DNA of 64,000 nt from Bosea sp. AS-1 (GCF_002220095.1 NZ_CP022372.1:5272501-5336500), one strand, 5' to 3'. Shown: positions 26,003 to 36,210, counted from the first letter of the stretch. The notes: a model not told the origin generated them from the letters alone. Numbers and translations are program-made.

Positions 26003-26743
26003 GTGAGTGGGACGGACAGAACCCTGCTCTACGGCGTCGGCCTCGGGCCCGGCGCGCCGGACCTGATGACGGTGAGGGCGCGCGAGATCATCCTCTCGGC
26101 CGACCGGCTGGTGCATTTCTGCAAGCGCGGCCGGCGCGGGAATGCCCGCAGCACCGCCGATGCGATCATCGCGCCCGATCCCGCCCGCGAAATCGAGCTC
26201 GGCTTCCCGGTGACCGTCGAGGCCAATGTGGGCGAGCCCGATTACGACGGGCCGATCGCGGCCTTCTACGAGGAAGCAGCCGAGCGGCTCGCCACCGAGA
26301 TGCAGGCCGGCCGGACGCTGGCGGTGCTCTGCGACGGCGACCCATTCTTCTACGGCTCCTTCATGCATCTGTGGCGGCGGCTCTCGCACCGCTTCCCGAC
26401 CGAGGTCGTGCCCGGCGTCACCGGCATGACCGGCGCCTGGGGCGAGGCCGGCGCGCCGATCACCTGGGGCGACGACGTCATGACCGTGCTGCCTGGCACG
26501 CTGCCGGAAGCTGAGCTGGTACGGCGGCTGGCCGATACCGACGCCGCCGTGATCATGAAGCTCGGCCGCAACCTGCCGAAGGTGCGCCGCGCACTGACGA
26601 CGGCTGGACTCGCCGGCCGCGCGATCTATGTCGAGCGCGCGACGATGGCCCGGCAGGTGGTGGCGCGGCTCGCCGACAAGGTCGATGACGAGGCACCCTA
26701 TTTCGCCATGGTGCTGGTGCCCGGCGAAGGGCGCCGGCTGTGA
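26003..26743 (+). CDS. cobI: Precorrin-2 C20-methyltransferase
   Basis: A 246-residue SAM-dependent tetrapyrrole methylase: GVGLGPGAPDLMTVRA at the start, LCDGDPFFYGSFMHLW for the SAM pocket, VVPGVTGMTGAWGEAGAPITWGDD and AVIMKLGRNLPKVR. It methylates precorrin-2 at C20 to give precorrin-3A. GTG 26003 is chosen, five bases after the cobH stop. Its stop overlaps cobJ's GTG start by 4 bp. Confidence 0.95.
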   Translation: MSGTDRTLLYGVGLGPGAPDLMTVRAREIILSADRLVHFCKRGRRGNARSTADAIIAPDPAREIELGFPVTVEANVGEPDYDGPIAAFYEEAAERLATEMQAGRTLAVLCDGDPFFYGSFMHLWRRLSHRFPTEVVPGVTGMTGAWGEAGAPITWGDDVMTVLPGTLPEAELVRRLADTDAAVIMKLGRNLPKVRRALTTAGLAGRAIYVERATMARQVVARLADKVDDEAPYFAMVLVPGEGRRL

Positions 26744-27531
26744 CGGGCTCGCTCACCATCGTCGGCCTCGGCCCCGGCACGCCGGACTGGATCACGCCGG
26801 CGGCCCAGGCCGCGCTCGACGCCGCGACCGACATCGTCGGCTATGGCCCCTATGTCGACCGGGTGCCTGACCGGACCGGGTTGACCAAGCACGCCTCCGA
26901 CAATCGTGTCGAGGTCGAGCGCGCCGCCCATGCGCTGCGGCTCGCGGCGGGAGGACGCAAGGTCGCGGTCGTCTCTGGCGGCGACCCCGGCGTCTTCGCC
27001 ATGGCGGCGGCGGTGTTCGAGGCGCTGGAAGCAGGCGAGCCGGGCTGGCGCGCGATTCAGATCACAGTCGAGCCAGGCATTACCGCGATGCTGGCTGCCG
27101 CGGCGCGCGCCGGCGCGCCGCTCGGCGGGGATTTCTGCGCGATCTCGCTCTCGGACAATCTCAAGCCCTGGGAGGTCGTGACGGCGCGGCTGGCCGCGGC
27201 GCTCGCCGCCGATTTCGTGATCTGCCTCTACAATCCGATCTCAAAGGCGCGGCCCTGGCAGCTCGGCAGGACGCTGGAGCTGGCGTCGCAGCATCGCGAA
27301 GCGAACACGCCGATGCTCTTCGCCCGCGCGATCGGGCGACCGGATGAAAACCTGCGCATTCTGACGCTGGCCGAGGCGGTCGCGGCCGCGAGCTCGGCCG
27401 ACATGGCGACGCTGGTGATAATCGGCGCGTCGAGCACAAGACTGATCGCGCGCGAAGGCGCCGCGCCTTACGTCTACACGCCGCGCTCGGTGACGAAGAG
27501 CCCCTGCGCCACCAGCCAGGGCAGGACCTGA
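26740..27531 (+). CDS. cobJ: Precorrin-3B C17-methyltransferase
   Basis: A 263-residue methylase that methylates C17 with ring contraction to precorrin-4. Motifs: IVGLGPGTPDWITPAA, VGYGPYVDR, AVVSGGDPGVFAMAAAVFE, VEPGITAMLAAAARAGAPLGGDFCAISLSD, FVICLYNPISKARPWQL and LVIIGASSTRL. The start is GTG within a 4-bp overlap with cobI. Its last 58 bp overlap the end of cobK on the other strand. Confidence 0.95.
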   Translation: MTGSLTIVGLGPGTPDWITPAAQAALDAATDIVGYGPYVDRVPDRTGLTKHASDNRVEVERAAHALRLAAGGRKVAVVSGGDPGVFAMAAAVFEALEAGEPGWRAIQITVEPGITAMLAAAARAGAPLGGDFCAISLSDNLKPWEVVTARLAAALAADFVICLYNPISKARPWQLGRTLELASQHREANTPMLFARAIGRPDENLRILTLAEAVAAASSADMATLVIIGASSTRLIAREGAAPYVYTPRSVTKSPCATSQGRT

Positions 27532-28238
27532 TCGATATGGTCGACGGTCTCGACATCGGGCTTGGGCGGCCGCTCGACCATCACCACCGGCAGCGAAAGC
27601 CGGCGCGCCGCCACGAGCTTGCCGACCGTCGCCGGCCCGCCGGAATTCTTGCTGACCAGGAGCTCGATGCCCTCGCGGCGCATCAAGTCTTCCTCGTCGT
27701 CGGCGTCGAAGGGGCCACGCTGCTGGATGACATCGACATGCGGCACCGGCAAACGATCGCCGATCGGCTCGATGGCGCGCACCAGGTAACGATGCTGCGG
27801 GGCATCGGCGAAAGCCGGCAATTCGAGCCGGCCCACAGTCAGGAAGACGCGCCTCGGTTCGTCACCCAGCGCCTGCACGGCGCCCTCGATATCGGGCACG
27901 GATTTCCAGCGGTCGCCATTACGCGGCTTCCAGGATTCGCGGCGGATCGCGAGCAGCGGCACGCTTTCGGCCTTGCAGGCGTGCTCGGCATGGAACGGCA
28001 TGATGGCCGCGAAGGGATGGGTCGCATCGACGACGGCGACGATGCCTTCCTCGACGAGATAACGCCGCAGCCCCTCGACGCCGCCGAAGCCGCCGATGCG
28101 CACCGGCAGATTCGTCGGCCGGGGATCGACGGTGTGCCCCGCCAGCGAGATAATGGCGCGAATGTCCGGTGCCTGCTCAGCGAGAAGCTGGTCAAGCGCA
28201 GCAGCTTCGCTCGTTCCGCCAAGGATGAGGACGGTCAT
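27474..28238 (-). CDS. cobK: Precorrin-6A reductase
   Basis: A 254-residue NADPH-dependent CobK/CbiJ reductase acting on precorrin-6A. Recognised by MTVLILGGTSEAAAL (nucleotide-binding loop), VVDATHPFAAIMPFHAEHAC, FLTVGRLELPAF, and ELLVSKNSGGPATVGKLVAARRLSLPVVMVERP. It is the only corrin gene on the minus strand here. Its ATG (28236-28238) shares two bases with the opposite ATG of cobL, and its end overlaps cobJ. Its promoter would therefore have to lie inside cobL. Confidence 0.95.
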   Translation of the reverse strand: MTVLILGGTSEAAALDQLLAEQAPDIRAIISLAGHTVDPRPTNLPVRIGGFGGVEGLRRYLVEEGIVAVVDATHPFAAIMPFHAEHACKAESVPLLAIRRESWKPRNGDRWKSVPDIEGAVQALGDEPRRVFLTVGRLELPAFADAPQHRYLVRAIEPIGDRLPVPHVDVIQQRGPFDADDEEDLMRREGIELLVSKNSGGPATVGKLVAARRLSLPVVMVERPPKPDVETVDHIDQVLPWLVAQGLFVTERGV

Positions 28239-29484
28239 GGCGACAATGTTACGTGAATCGGATGCGCTGTCGAGCCGGCAAGATGCGCCCTGGCTCACAC
28301 TGGTCGGCCTCGGCGAGGACGGCGCAACGGGTCTTTGCCGCGAGGCATTGGCTGCGCTGAACGACGCCGAGATCGTCTTCGGCGGCGAGCGGCATATCGC
28401 ACTGGTCGGCAAGGTCCCGGGCGAATTGCGCCCCTGGCCCCAGCCCTTCCGCAACGCCCTGCCGCAGATCCTCAAGGAGCGCGGCCGCAAGGTCTGCGTG
28501 CTGGCGACCAGCGATCCGTTCCATTACGGCATCGGCAACAGCCTGAGCCGCGCGATTCCGGCCGAGGAGATGCGGATCATCCCACAGCTCTCCTCCTTCT
28601 CGATGGCCTGCGCGCGGATGCGCTGGCCGCAGGAGGAATGCGCCCTGGTTTCGCTGCATGGCCGCACGCTCTACCGGATCGTGCCGCATCTGCAGCCCGA
28701 GGCGCGCATCCTTGCGCTCTCCTGGGACGAGACCACACCGCGTGCCGTCGCCGAACTGATGACCGCGCGGGGCATGGGCGCCAGCCGGATCGTGGTGATG
28801 GAATCGCTCGGCGGGCCGCAAGAGCGCATCCGTGAGACCCGTGCCGACACCTTCGCCCTCGACGATATCGTCCCGCTCAACCTGATCGCCGTGGAGGTCG
28901 CCGCCACCCACGATTCGCGCATCCTGCCGCTGACGCCGGGACTGGACGAAGAATGGTTCGCCCATGACGGCCAGATCACCAAATCGGAGATCCGGGCCAT
29001 CACGCTCTCGGCACTGGCACCGCGCGCCGGCGAGTTGCTCTGGGACGTTGGTGCGGGTTCGGGTTCGGTCGCCGTCGAATGGTGCCAGCGCCATGTCCGC
29101 AATCGCGCCACTGCCTTCGAGGCGCGTGCCGACCGGGCCGAGCGCATCGCCCGCAACAAGCTCGAACTCGGTGGGCTTTCCGTCGAGGTCGTCGGCGCGG
29201 CCCCAGCCGGCTTCGTCGGGCGCGAGGCGCCGGATGCCGTCTTCATCGGCGGCGGGCTGACCGAGGACGGGCTGTTCGATGCCGCCTGGGCGGCGCTGAA
29301 GCCGGGCGGGCGGCTCGTCGCCAACGTCGTCACCATCGAGGGCGAGGCGAAGCTCGCCGCGCTCCACGCCGAACATGGCGGATCGCTGCGTCGGATCTCG
29401 ATCGATCGCCTCGCCCCCGTCGGCGGCAAACATGGCTGGCGCCCGGCAATGCCGGTGACGCAGTGGCGGGTGGAGAAGCCTTGA
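28237..29484 (+). CDS. cobL: Precorrin-6B C5,15-methyltransferase (decarboxylating)
   Basis: A 415-residue fusion of two methylases. The N-terminal half (about 1-215) is CbiE-like with LTLVGLGEDGATGLCREAL, IVFGGERHIAL, ATSDPFHYGIGNSL and VVMESLGGPQERI. The C-terminal half (about 235-415) is CbiT-like with GQITKSEIRAITLSALAP, LLWDVGAGSGSVAVEW and FIGGGLTEDGLFDAAW. It methylates C5 and C15 and removes the C12 acetate carboxylate. The ATG at 28237 has AAGGATGAGG upstream; an in-frame ATG at 28246 is an alternative. Confidence 0.95.
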   Translation: MATMLRESDALSSRQDAPWLTLVGLGEDGATGLCREALAALNDAEIVFGGERHIALVGKVPGELRPWPQPFRNALPQILKERGRKVCVLATSDPFHYGIGNSLSRAIPAEEMRIIPQLSSFSMACARMRWPQEECALVSLHGRTLYRIVPHLQPEARILALSWDETTPRAVAELMTARGMGASRIVVMESLGGPQERIRETRADTFALDDIVPLNLIAVEVAATHDSRILPLTPGLDEEWFAHDGQITKSEIRAITLSALAPRAGELLWDVGAGSGSVAVEWCQRHVRNRATAFEARADRAERIARNKLELGGLSVEVVGAAPAGFVGREAPDAVFIGGGLTEDGLFDAAWAALKPGGRLVANVVTIEGEAKLAALHAEHGGSLRRISIDRLAPVGGKHGWRPAMPVTQWRVEKP

Positions 29485-29873
29485 GCATCGGCCGCCTCGT
29501 CGCCGGCATCGGCATCAGGCCCGGCACCGAGGCCACGGATATCCTCGCCTGCCTCGACGAGGCGCTGGCGATCGCCGGGCTGTCAGGTGCGGCGACGCCG
29601 CGCTTCGCCACGCTGGCGAGCCGCGCCACGGAAGCTGGCATGGTCGCGGCCGCGGCCGACCGTTCGGCGGAGCTCGTCGCCATCCCCGATGAGGCGCTGA
29701 AAGGTTTCGAAGCCGCCTGCGCGACGCGCTCGACCCGGATCGCCTCGCTCTACGGCGTCGGCTCTGTGGCGGAGGCGGCCGCGCTCGCCGCGGCCGGGCC
29801 AGGCGGCACGCTCGTCCAGCCGCGGATCGCGACCGGGCGCGTCACCTGCGCACTCGCCAGGACAACACCATGA
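29481..29873 (+). CDS. cobE: CobE / CbiG C-terminal-domain protein
   Basis: A 130-residue protein with [59 protein letters not shown] and [17 protein letters not shown]: the cobalamin biosynthesis CbiG C-terminal fold, present as stand-alone CobE in aerobic producers. The function of CobE is not settled. The likely start is TTG at 29481, overlapping the cobL stop by 4 bp. It ends 13 bp before cobM. Confidence 0.9.
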   Translation: MSIGRLVAGIGIRPGTEATDILACLDEALAIAGLSGAATPRFATLASRATEAGMVAAAADRSAELVAIPDEALKGFEAACATRSTRIASLYGVGSVAEAAALAAAGPGGTLVQPRIATGRVTCALARTTP

Positions 29874-29886
29874 AACCGCGCCCTGC

Positions 29887-30651
29887 ATGACCATTCATTT
29901 CATCGGCGCCGGGCCCGGCGCGCCCGATCTCATCACCCTGCGCGGGCGCGATCTCATCGCCTCCTGCCCGGTCTGTCTCTATGCCGGCTCGTTGATCCCG
30001 CAGGCGATGCTGGGCTGGTGCCCGCCCGGCGCGCGGATCGTCGACACCGCCCCGCTCGCTCTCGATGCGATCATCGTCGAGATGGAAGCCGCGCATCGTT
30101 CCGGGCAGGATGTGGCGCGCCTGCATTCCGGTGATCTCTCGATCTGGAGCGCCTGTGGCGAACAGATGCGCCGGCTCGACCGACTTGGTATTCCCTATAC
30201 GGTGACGCCCGGCGTGCCCGCCTTCGCAGCCGCCGCTGCCGCGTTGAAGCGCGAGCTGACGCTGCCCGGCGTGGCGCAATCGCTGGTGCTGACGCGCACC
30301 TCCGGCCGCGCCTCGGCCATGCCGGAGAAGGAGAAGCTCGCGACCTTCGCCGCATCCGGCACCACGCTCGCTATTCACCTCTCGATCCACGTGATCGAGC
30401 AGGTCGTGGCGGAGCTGATACCCTTCTATGGAGCAGACTGCCCCGTCGCCGTGGTCTTCCGCGCAACTTGGCGGGACGAGACCATCTTGCGCGATCACTT
30501 AGCCGGCATTGCCGAACAGGTGCGGGCAAGCGCGCTGGAGCGGACGGCGCTGATCCTGGTCGGGCCGGCACTGGCCGCCGATGAGTTCGGTGAAAGCGCG
30601 CTCTACTCCATCGATTACGACCGCCGCTTTCGGCCGCGAGGCGGCCAATGA
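29887..30651 (+). CDS. cobM: Precorrin-4 C11-methyltransferase
   Basis: A 254-residue tetrapyrrole methylase: [85 protein letters not shown] and the [17 protein letters not shown] segment. It converts precorrin-4 to precorrin-5. The end overlaps cobB's ATG by 4 bp. Confidence 0.95.
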   Translation: MTIHFIGAGPGAPDLITLRGRDLIASCPVCLYAGSLIPQAMLGWCPPGARIVDTAPLALDAIIVEMEAAHRSGQDVARLHSGDLSIWSACGEQMRRLDRLGIPYTVTPGVPAFAAAAAALKRELTLPGVAQSLVLTRTSGRASAMPEKEKLATFAASGTTLAIHLSIHVIEQVVAELIPFYGADCPVAVVFRATWRDETILRDHLAGIAEQVRASALERTALILVGPALAADEFGESALYSIDYDRRFRPRGGQ

Positions 30652-31976
30652 GCGGGCGCGGACTTCTCATCGCCGCGCCACGCTCCGGCTCGGGCAAGAC
30701 CACCATCACGCTCGGCTTGCAGCGCGCACTCGTCCGGCGCGGGTTGACCGTGCGCGGACTGAAATGCGGCCCCGATTATATCGACCCGGCCTTCCATGCC
30801 GCAGCGACCGGAGCGCCAAGCGCCAATCTCGACAGCTACGCGATGACGGACAGGCTGCTCGGTCGGATCGCCGGCGAAGCCGTCGGAGCTGCCGACATCG
30901 TCATTGCCGAAGGCTCGATGGGGCTGTTCGACGCCGTGCCGGGGCCTGAAGGGCATACCGGCGCCAGCGCCGACATCGCCGCGCTGACCGGCTGGCCCGT
31001 CATTCTCGTCATCGACGTCTCGGGAGCGGCGCAGTCGGCAGCGGCCGTCGCACTCGGCTGCAAAGCCTACGACCCGCGCATCCGCGTCGCCGGTGTGATC
31101 CTCAACAAGGTCGCGAGCGCGCGCCACGAACGGTTGGTGCGACAGGGCATGGACCGGGTTGGCCTGCCCGTGCTCGGCGCACTGCCGCGCGAGGCCAGCC
31201 TGATCCTGCCCGAGCGCCATCTCGGGCTGGTACAGGCCGGCGAGACGGCCGACCTGCATGCGAGGCTCGACGCGCTGGCCGAGGCCGTCGCGGCGGCCAT
31301 CGATCTCGACGCGGTGATCGCAGCCGCCGGCGAAACGACGCTGCCGGCCGAAACCGGCCGCGACGCCCCGCCGCTTTCCCCGCCCGGTCGGCGGATCGCG
31401 ATCGCGCGCGATGCCGCCTTCTCCTTCGTCTACCCGCATGTCGAGGCCGGCTGGCGCGCGGCGGGCGCCGAATTGGTGCCATTCTCGCCGCTCGCGGACG
31501 AGCCGCCGCCGGAGCATTGCGACGCCTGCTGGCTGCCGGGTGGCTATCCGGAGCTGCATGCGGGCACGATCGCTGCCGCCGACCGCTTTCTCGACGGCTT
31601 GCGACGCTTCGCGGAAACCCGGCCGGTCCATGGCGAGTGCGGCGGCTACATGGTGCTCGGGCGGACGCTCACCGATGCCGATGCCGCGACCCACGCGATG
31701 GCCGGGCTGCTCTCGGTCGAGACCTCCTTCGCCAAGCGGAAGATGAATCTCGGCTACCGCCGGGCGGTGCTGGAGGCCGATGGCCCGCTCGGACCGGCCG
31801 GCACCGTGCTGACCGGCCATGAATTCCACTATGCCAGTATCGTCGCGCAGGGGGAGGACCCACCTTTCGCCATCGTCAGCGATCCGCATGGCTCGCCACC
31901 GGCCGCAACGGGAAGCCGGCGCGGACGAGTCACGGGCTCGTTCTTCCATGCCATCGCGCTGGCGACGCCAGCGTGA
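30648..31976 (+). CDS. cobB: Hydrogenobyrinic/cobyrinic acid a,c-diamide synthase
   Basis: A 442-residue glutamine-dependent amidase that amidates the a and c side chains. N-terminal ATPase part: [48 protein letters not shown]-terminal GATase part: [17 protein letters not shown] and [11 protein letters not shown] with the nucleophile at C331, ending [15 protein letters not shown] and GSFFHAIAL. Coupled by 4-bp overlaps to cobM and bluB. Confidence 0.95.
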   Translation: MSGRGLLIAAPRSGSGKTTITLGLQRALVRRGLTVRGLKCGPDYIDPAFHAAATGAPSANLDSYAMTDRLLGRIAGEAVGAADIVIAEGSMGLFDAVPGPEGHTGASADIAALTGWPVILVIDVSGAAQSAAAVALGCKAYDPRIRVAGVILNKVASARHERLVRQGMDRVGLPVLGALPREASLILPERHLGLVQAGETADLHARLDALAEAVAAAIDLDAVIAAAGETTLPAETGRDAPPLSPPGRRIAIARDAAFSFVYPHVEAGWRAAGAELVPFSPLADEPPPEHCDACWLPGGYPELHAGTIAAADRFLDGLRRFAETRPVHGECGGYMVLGRTLTDADAATHAMAGLLSVETSFAKRKMNLGYRRAVLEADGPLGPAGTVLTGHEFHYASIVAQGEDPPFAIVSDPHGSPPAATGSRRGRVTGSFFHAIALATPA

Positions 31977-32584
31977 GTAGGCCGCCGGTCTTCGACGCGG
32001 CCTTTGCCGGGCAGTTCGCGGAATTGCTGCGCTGGCGGCGCGACGTAAGGCGGTTCCGGCGCGACAGTGTTCCGGCCGGGCTGATCGAGGCACTCCTGAC
32101 CCAGACACAGCTTTCGCCCTCGGTCGGTCATTCGCAGCCCTGGCGCTGGCTGTCCGTTGAAGAAGCAGACCAACGCGCAGCCGTGCAGGCCAGCTTCAGC
32201 CGCTGCAATGCCGAGGCGCTGGCCTCCTATGAGGGCGAGCGGGCGGCGCTTTATGCCCGGCTGAAGCTGGAAGGCTTGCAGGACGCACCGGTGCAGTTCG
32301 CCGTGTTCTGCGACCACACGACCGAACGCGGCCACGGTCTCGGCCGAAAGACCATGCCGGAGATGCTGGATTATTCGGTCGTCGCGGCAATCACCCAGTT
32401 CTGGCTGGCGGCACGCGTCCATGGTCTCGGGGTCGGCTGGGTCTCGATCCTCGAACCCGATGCGGTCACAGCTGCGCTCGGAGCCCCGCCGGGCTGGAAG
32501 CTGATCGCCTATCTCTGCGTCGGCTGGCCAGACGAGGCGTGCGACGTGCCCGAACTGGTCAGAGCCGGCTGGGAACAGCCCTGA
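31973..32584 (+). CDS. bluB: 5,6-dimethylbenzimidazole synthase BluB
   Basis: A 203-residue flavin destructase that breaks down reduced FMN with O2 to make the lower ligand of B12. Motifs: LLRWRRDVRRFR, TQTQLSPSVGHSQPWRW, FAVFCDHTTERGHGLGRKTMPEMLDYSVVAAI and GLGVGWVSILEP. GTG start at 31973 overlaps the cobB stop by 4 bp. Its stop is 3 bp from the convergent MFS stop, closing the cob operon. Confidence 0.95.
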   Translation: MSRPPVFDAAFAGQFAELLRWRRDVRRFRRDSVPAGLIEALLTQTQLSPSVGHSQPWRWLSVEEADQRAAVQASFSRCNAEALASYEGERAALYARLKLEGLQDAPVQFAVFCDHTTERGHGLGRKTMPEMLDYSVVAAITQFWLAARVHGLGVGWVSILEPDAVTAALGAPPGWKLIAYLCVGWPDEACDVPELVRAGWEQP

Positions 32585-32587
32585 CCC

Positions 32588-33841
32588 TCAGGCCGAGATG
32601 GCACGGAAATCGCGGCGCAGGGCCAGAGCCGTCAGCAGAGCCGACAGGGCCAGCGCGGCGACGAGCATCGCGGCGGCGGGCCAGCCCGCTCGCGCGATGA
32701 CAAGGCCGACCGCGATCGGCCCCGCAACCTGGCCGAGATTGCTGCCCTGCATGATCAAGCCGATCGTCGCGGGCACGAGCGACGGCCGCGGCGCCAGCAA
32801 GGCGGCCGACGAGATCAGCGTCGCCGGGATCAGGCCGCCCGCGGCCGAGAACAGCATGCAGAACAGGAAGGTGGCGAAGTTTGGCAGCAACGGCAGGAAG
32901 ATGAGGGCAGCCGAAACGCCCATGACGATACTCGCCCCGCCGATCAGCGCCGCGCGCAGAATGCCGCGCCCCAGCAGCACGCCCGCAGCAAGGTTGCCAG
33001 CGATGTTCGAGGCGATGGCCAGGGCGCTTAACGGCCCGACCACCGCCAGCGAACTCTGCATGCGCTCGATCAGCAGCACCGGCAGGAAGCTGAACAGGGC
33101 GAAGGTCATCATCGCGTAGAAGGCAAAACATAGCGCCAGCCGCAATGGGGCAGTGGCCCTGAACATGCCGAGCGCATCGGCGACGAGATCGCGCCAGACC
33201 GGAGCCGCACCCAAGGATGCGGCCGGCACGCGCAACGCGACCGCCGCCGCAGCCAGAAGAGCCGTGCCGGCGCCGGCCAGCCAGATGGCACGCCAGCCGT
33301 CGAAAAGCGGCCCGGCGAGCATGGCCAGCGCCATCCCGGCCGGCATGAAGCAGCTCCACAGCGCCATGGCGATCTCACGATGGCGACCTTGTGTGGAGCG
33401 ACGCAGAATGGCTGGCCCCGTCGTGGAAATCAGGAGAAAGCCAGCGCCCTCGACCAGCCGCGCGACCAGCAGCAGCCCGAGGCCGGGGGCCGCAGCGCCG
33501 GCCATGCTGCCACATGCGAGACCAAAAAGGCCGGTCACCATCAACCGCTTGTCACCAAAGCGGGCGGCCAGTGCCCCGGCCGGAACACCCCCGACCAGGC
33601 CTAGAAAGGCAAAGACCGAGGTGACCCAGCCCAGCGTCGCGAGATCCCAATGAAGATCGGCCTGGAGCAGCGGGATGGCGATCATGCCCTTGCCGATCTG
33701 CAACGACGCAGCGACCCCACCCAGGACGACCACGGCGACCACTGGCCAGTCGGTCCTTGGGGCAGCGGAGCCACTCCGCTCCGGAAAGATCGCCGTTCCG
33801 GACGGCTCGTCAGTTCCACGCAACACGGGCGCCTCCTGCAA
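32588..33841 (-). CDS. MFS transporter
   Basis: A 417-residue protein with about 12 hydrophobic segments. The first cytoplasmic loop has GALAARFGDKRLMVTGL, the MFS motif A (G-x-x-x-DR-like), and LVARLVEGAGFLLISTTGPAI follows in helix 4. The substrate is unknown. It is divergent from a LysR gene 63 bp away, which is probably its regulator. It ends 3 bp from bluB; whether it has any link with B12 is unknown. Confidence 0.88.
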   Translation of the reverse strand: MQEAPVLRGTDEPSGTAIFPERSGSAAPRTDWPVVAVVVLGGVAASLQIGKGMIAIPLLQADLHWDLATLGWVTSVFAFLGLVGGVPAGALAARFGDKRLMVTGLFGLACGSMAGAAAPGLGLLLVARLVEGAGFLLISTTGPAILRRSTQGRHREIAMALWSCFMPAGMALAMLAGPLFDGWRAIWLAGAGTALLAAAAVALRVPAASLGAAPVWRDLVADALGMFRATAPLRLALCFAFYAMMTFALFSFLPVLLIERMQSSLAVVGPLSALAIASNIAGNLAAGVLLGRGILRAALIGGASIVMGVSAALIFLPLLPNFATFLFCMLFSAAGGLIPATLISSAALLAPRPSLVPATIGLIMQGSNLGQVAGPIAVGLVIARAGWPAAAMLVAALALSALLTALALRRDFRAISA

Positions 33842-33904
33842 GGCTCAGGTGATGCCGCTTCCGCATCATCGATGGAAGTGAGATAATTCGCATCGAACCG
33901 ATCT

Positions 33905-34855
33905 ATGGAATCGATCATGCTGGACGCGCTGTCGCTGGATCAGATGCGGATGTTCCTGACCGTCGCCGAAGCCGGCAGCTTCAGGGCGGCCGCGCTCAAG
34001 CTCGATCGCGTGCAATCCGCCGTCAGCCACGCCATCGCCAGGCTCGAAGACACGCTGGGTGTGAGCCTGTTCGACCGCAGCGGCCACCGCCCCCTCCTGA
34101 CGGCGGAGGGCAAGGCGCTGCTTGTCCATGTCCGCGACGTGCTGTTGCGGGTCGATGCGATGCGGGCCCGGGCACGAGGCCTGAGCAGTGGAGTCGAGCT
34201 GGAGCTGGCCCTGACCGTCGACGTGCTGTTCCCCCCGCTGCTGGTGGGCACGGCCCTGGCCGAGGTCAGCGCAGCCTATCCGTCCGTCGCGATCCGACTC
34301 TCGGCCGAGGCACTGGGCGGCCCGATCACCGCTTTGCTGGAGAAGCGCAGCCAGCTCGCGATCATCGTCGGCGAGAGCTTCCGCGATCCCCGGATCGCGA
34401 TGGAGGCCCTGACCTCGATCAACATGATCGCTGTCGTGGCGGCCTCGCATCCGCTCGCCCGCGCCTCAGGCCCACTCGATGCGGCCGCGCTGGCCAACCA
34501 TCTTCAGATCGTGCAGTTCGACCGCTCGCCCCTGACAGCGGAACGCGACATCGGCGTGATCTCGCCGCGGACCTGCCGCGTCGGCGGACAGGACATCAAG
34601 CAGGCCATGATCCTGGCAGGGTTGGGCTGGGGCCGCCTGCCGGGTTGGCTGGCTGCGGACGACCTGGAAAAGGGGCGGCTGGTGCGGGTCGGCACCGGAG
34701 CGCTCGGTCGGCGAGCCCAGTTGCCAATGGAGGCCTATCTCGGCCATCGCCTCGACGAACCGCTCGGGCCCGCGGCCCGCAGCTTCGCCACGGCGCTGGC
34801 CCGGCTCTGTGCCGGACCGCCGGAGCCAGAGGCTGGCGTCAGAGCGCGACCTTGA
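33905..34855 (+). CDS. LysR family transcriptional regulator
   Basis: A 316-residue regulator. The winged HTH is at residues 8-66 ([50 protein letters not shown]), followed by a substrate-binding-like effector domain from about 95. Start at 33905, or 33920 (five codons later). It is divergent from the MFS transporter, the usual arrangement of a LysR regulator and its target. Its last 17 bp overlap the end of the CoA-transferase B gene. Confidence 0.92.
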   Translation: MESIMLDALSLDQMRMFLTVAEAGSFRAAALKLDRVQSAVSHAIARLEDTLGVSLFDRSGHRPLLTAEGKALLVHVRDVLLRVDAMRARARGLSSGVELELALTVDVLFPPLLVGTALAEVSAAYPSVAIRLSAEALGGPITALLEKRSQLAIIVGESFRDPRIAMEALTSINMIAVVAASHPLARASGPLDAAALANHLQIVQFDRSPLTAERDIGVISPRTCRVGGQDIKQAMILAGLGWGRLPGWLAADDLEKGRLVRVGTGALGRRAQLPMEAYLGHRLDEPLGPAARSFATALARLCAGPPEPEAGVRARP

Positions 34856-35492
34856 ACTCGCCTTCCGTCTTCGCCTTGACCTCGTCGAGCGTGACGCCGT
34901 CGGCGAGCTCGATCAGCGTCATGCCGCCGCCATTCTCGTCGATGGCGAAGACACCGAGGTCGGTGATGACCATGTCGACCACGCCGGCGCCGGTCAGCGG
35001 CAGGTCGCAGGCCTTGAGCAGCTTCGGCGATTCCGAGCCGTCCTTGTTCTTGGCGACATGCTCCATCACCACGACGACCTTCTTGACGCCGGCGACGAGG
35101 TCCATGGCGCCGCCCATGCCCTTCACCACCTTGCCGGGGATCATCCAGTTGGCGAGGTCGCCGTTCTGGGCGACCTGCATGGCGCCGAGGATGGAGAGGT
35201 CGATATGGCCGCCGCGGATCATCCCGAAAGAATCGGCGGACGAGAAATAGCTCGTCGTCGGCAATTCGGTGATGGTCTGCTTGCCGGCATTGATCAGGTC
35301 CGGGTCCTCCTCGCCCTCATAGGGGAAGGGGCCCATGCCGAGCATGCCGTTCTCCGACTGGAGCTGCACCGAGACGCCGTCCGGAATGTAGTTCGAGACG
35401 AGCGTCGGGATGCCGATGCCGAGATTGACGTAGAAGCCGTCCTTCAGCTCCTTGGCGGCGCGCTGGGCGATCTGTTCGCGGGTCCAGGCCAT
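34839..35492 (-). CDS. 3-oxoacid CoA-transferase subunit B
   Basis: A 217-residue beta subunit with the catalytic SENGMLG motif (Glu47), [56 protein letters not shown] and [22 protein letters not shown]. It transfers CoA from succinyl-CoA to a 3-oxoacid such as acetoacetate or 3-oxoadipate; sequence alone does not separate ScoB from PcaJ. It follows subunit A by 10 bp. Confidence 0.93.
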   Translation of the reverse strand: MAWTREQIAQRAAKELKDGFYVNLGIGIPTLVSNYIPDGVSVQLQSENGMLGMGPFPYEGEEDPDLINAGKQTITELPTTSYFSSADSFGMIRGGHIDLSILGAMQVAQNGDLANWMIPGKVVKGMGGAMDLVAGVKKVVVVMEHVAKNKDGSESPKLLKACDLPLTGAGVVDMVITDLGVFAIDENGGGMTLIELADGVTLDEVKAKTEGEFKVAL

Positions 35493-35502
35493 GGCGGTCT
35501 CC

Positions 35503-36210
35503 TCAGGCAGTCGGGCGCGGACGGGTCGTGCGCTGCTCGATGCGCTTGACCGGATTGGCGAGGTGGACGATCCGCTTCACGAAGATGCCCGGCGTATGGA
35601 TCTGGTCGGGGTCGATCTCGCCCGGCTCGACCAAGTGCTCGACCTGCGCGACGGTCAGCCGCGAGGCGGTCGCCATCATCGGGTTAAAGTTGCGGGCGGT
35701 CTTGCGGTAGACGAGGTTGCCCTCGGTGTCGCCCTTCCAGGCATGGACCAGCGAGACATCCGCGAAGATGCCGCGCTCCATGATGTAGCGCTCGCCATCG
35801 AATTCGCGTTCCTCCTTGCCTTCCGCGACCAGCGTGCCGACGCCGGTCTTGGTGTAGAAGGCCGGGATGCCGGCGCCGCCGGCGCGGATGCGCTCGGCCA
35901 GAGTACCCTGCGGGGTGAATTCGAGCTCGAGCTCGCCGGCGAGGTATTGCTGGGCGAAGAGCTTGTTCTCGCCGACATAGGACGAGATCATCTTCCGGAT
36001 CTGACGCGTCTCAAGCAGGACGCCGAGGCCGGCGCCATCGATGCCGGCATTGTTGGAGACGAAGGTCAGGTCCTTGGCGCCGCTCTCGCGCACCGCCTCG
36101 ATCAGCACGTCCGGAATGCCGCACAGCCCGAAGCCGCCGGCGCAGATCGTCATGCCGTCCTTGATCGCGCCCGCCAGCGCCGCTTTCGCGTCGGGATAAA
36201 CCTTCTTCAT
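35503..36210 (-). CDS. 3-oxoacid CoA-transferase subunit A
   Basis: A 235-residue alpha subunit: [20 protein letters not shown], the CoA-binding [63 protein letters not shown] and [25 protein letters not shown] 36210 is chosen as it matches the family start; the longer frame adds five residues. It forms the heterodimeric enzyme with the next gene. Likely roles are ketone-body or PHB-derived acetoacetate use, which would fit the PHB depolymerase later in the window (inference). Confidence 0.93.
   Translation of the reverse strand: MKKVYPDAKAALAGAIKDGMTICAGGFGLCGIPDVLIEAVRESGAKDLTFVSNNAGIDGAGLGVLLETRQIRKMISSYVGENKLFAQQYLAGELELEFTPQGTLAERIRAGGAGIPAFYTKTGVGTLVAEGKEEREFDGERYIMERGIFADVSLVHAWKGDTEGNLVYRKTARNFNPMMATASRLTVAQVEHLVEPGEIDPDQIHTPGIFVKRIVHLANPVKRIEQRTTRPRPTA

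Noticed and set aside
32588..33841. MFS gene next to bluB as a B12-related transporter
   Set aside because: It is on the opposite strand, is paired with its own LysR regulator and has no riboswitch; the proximity alone is not evidence.
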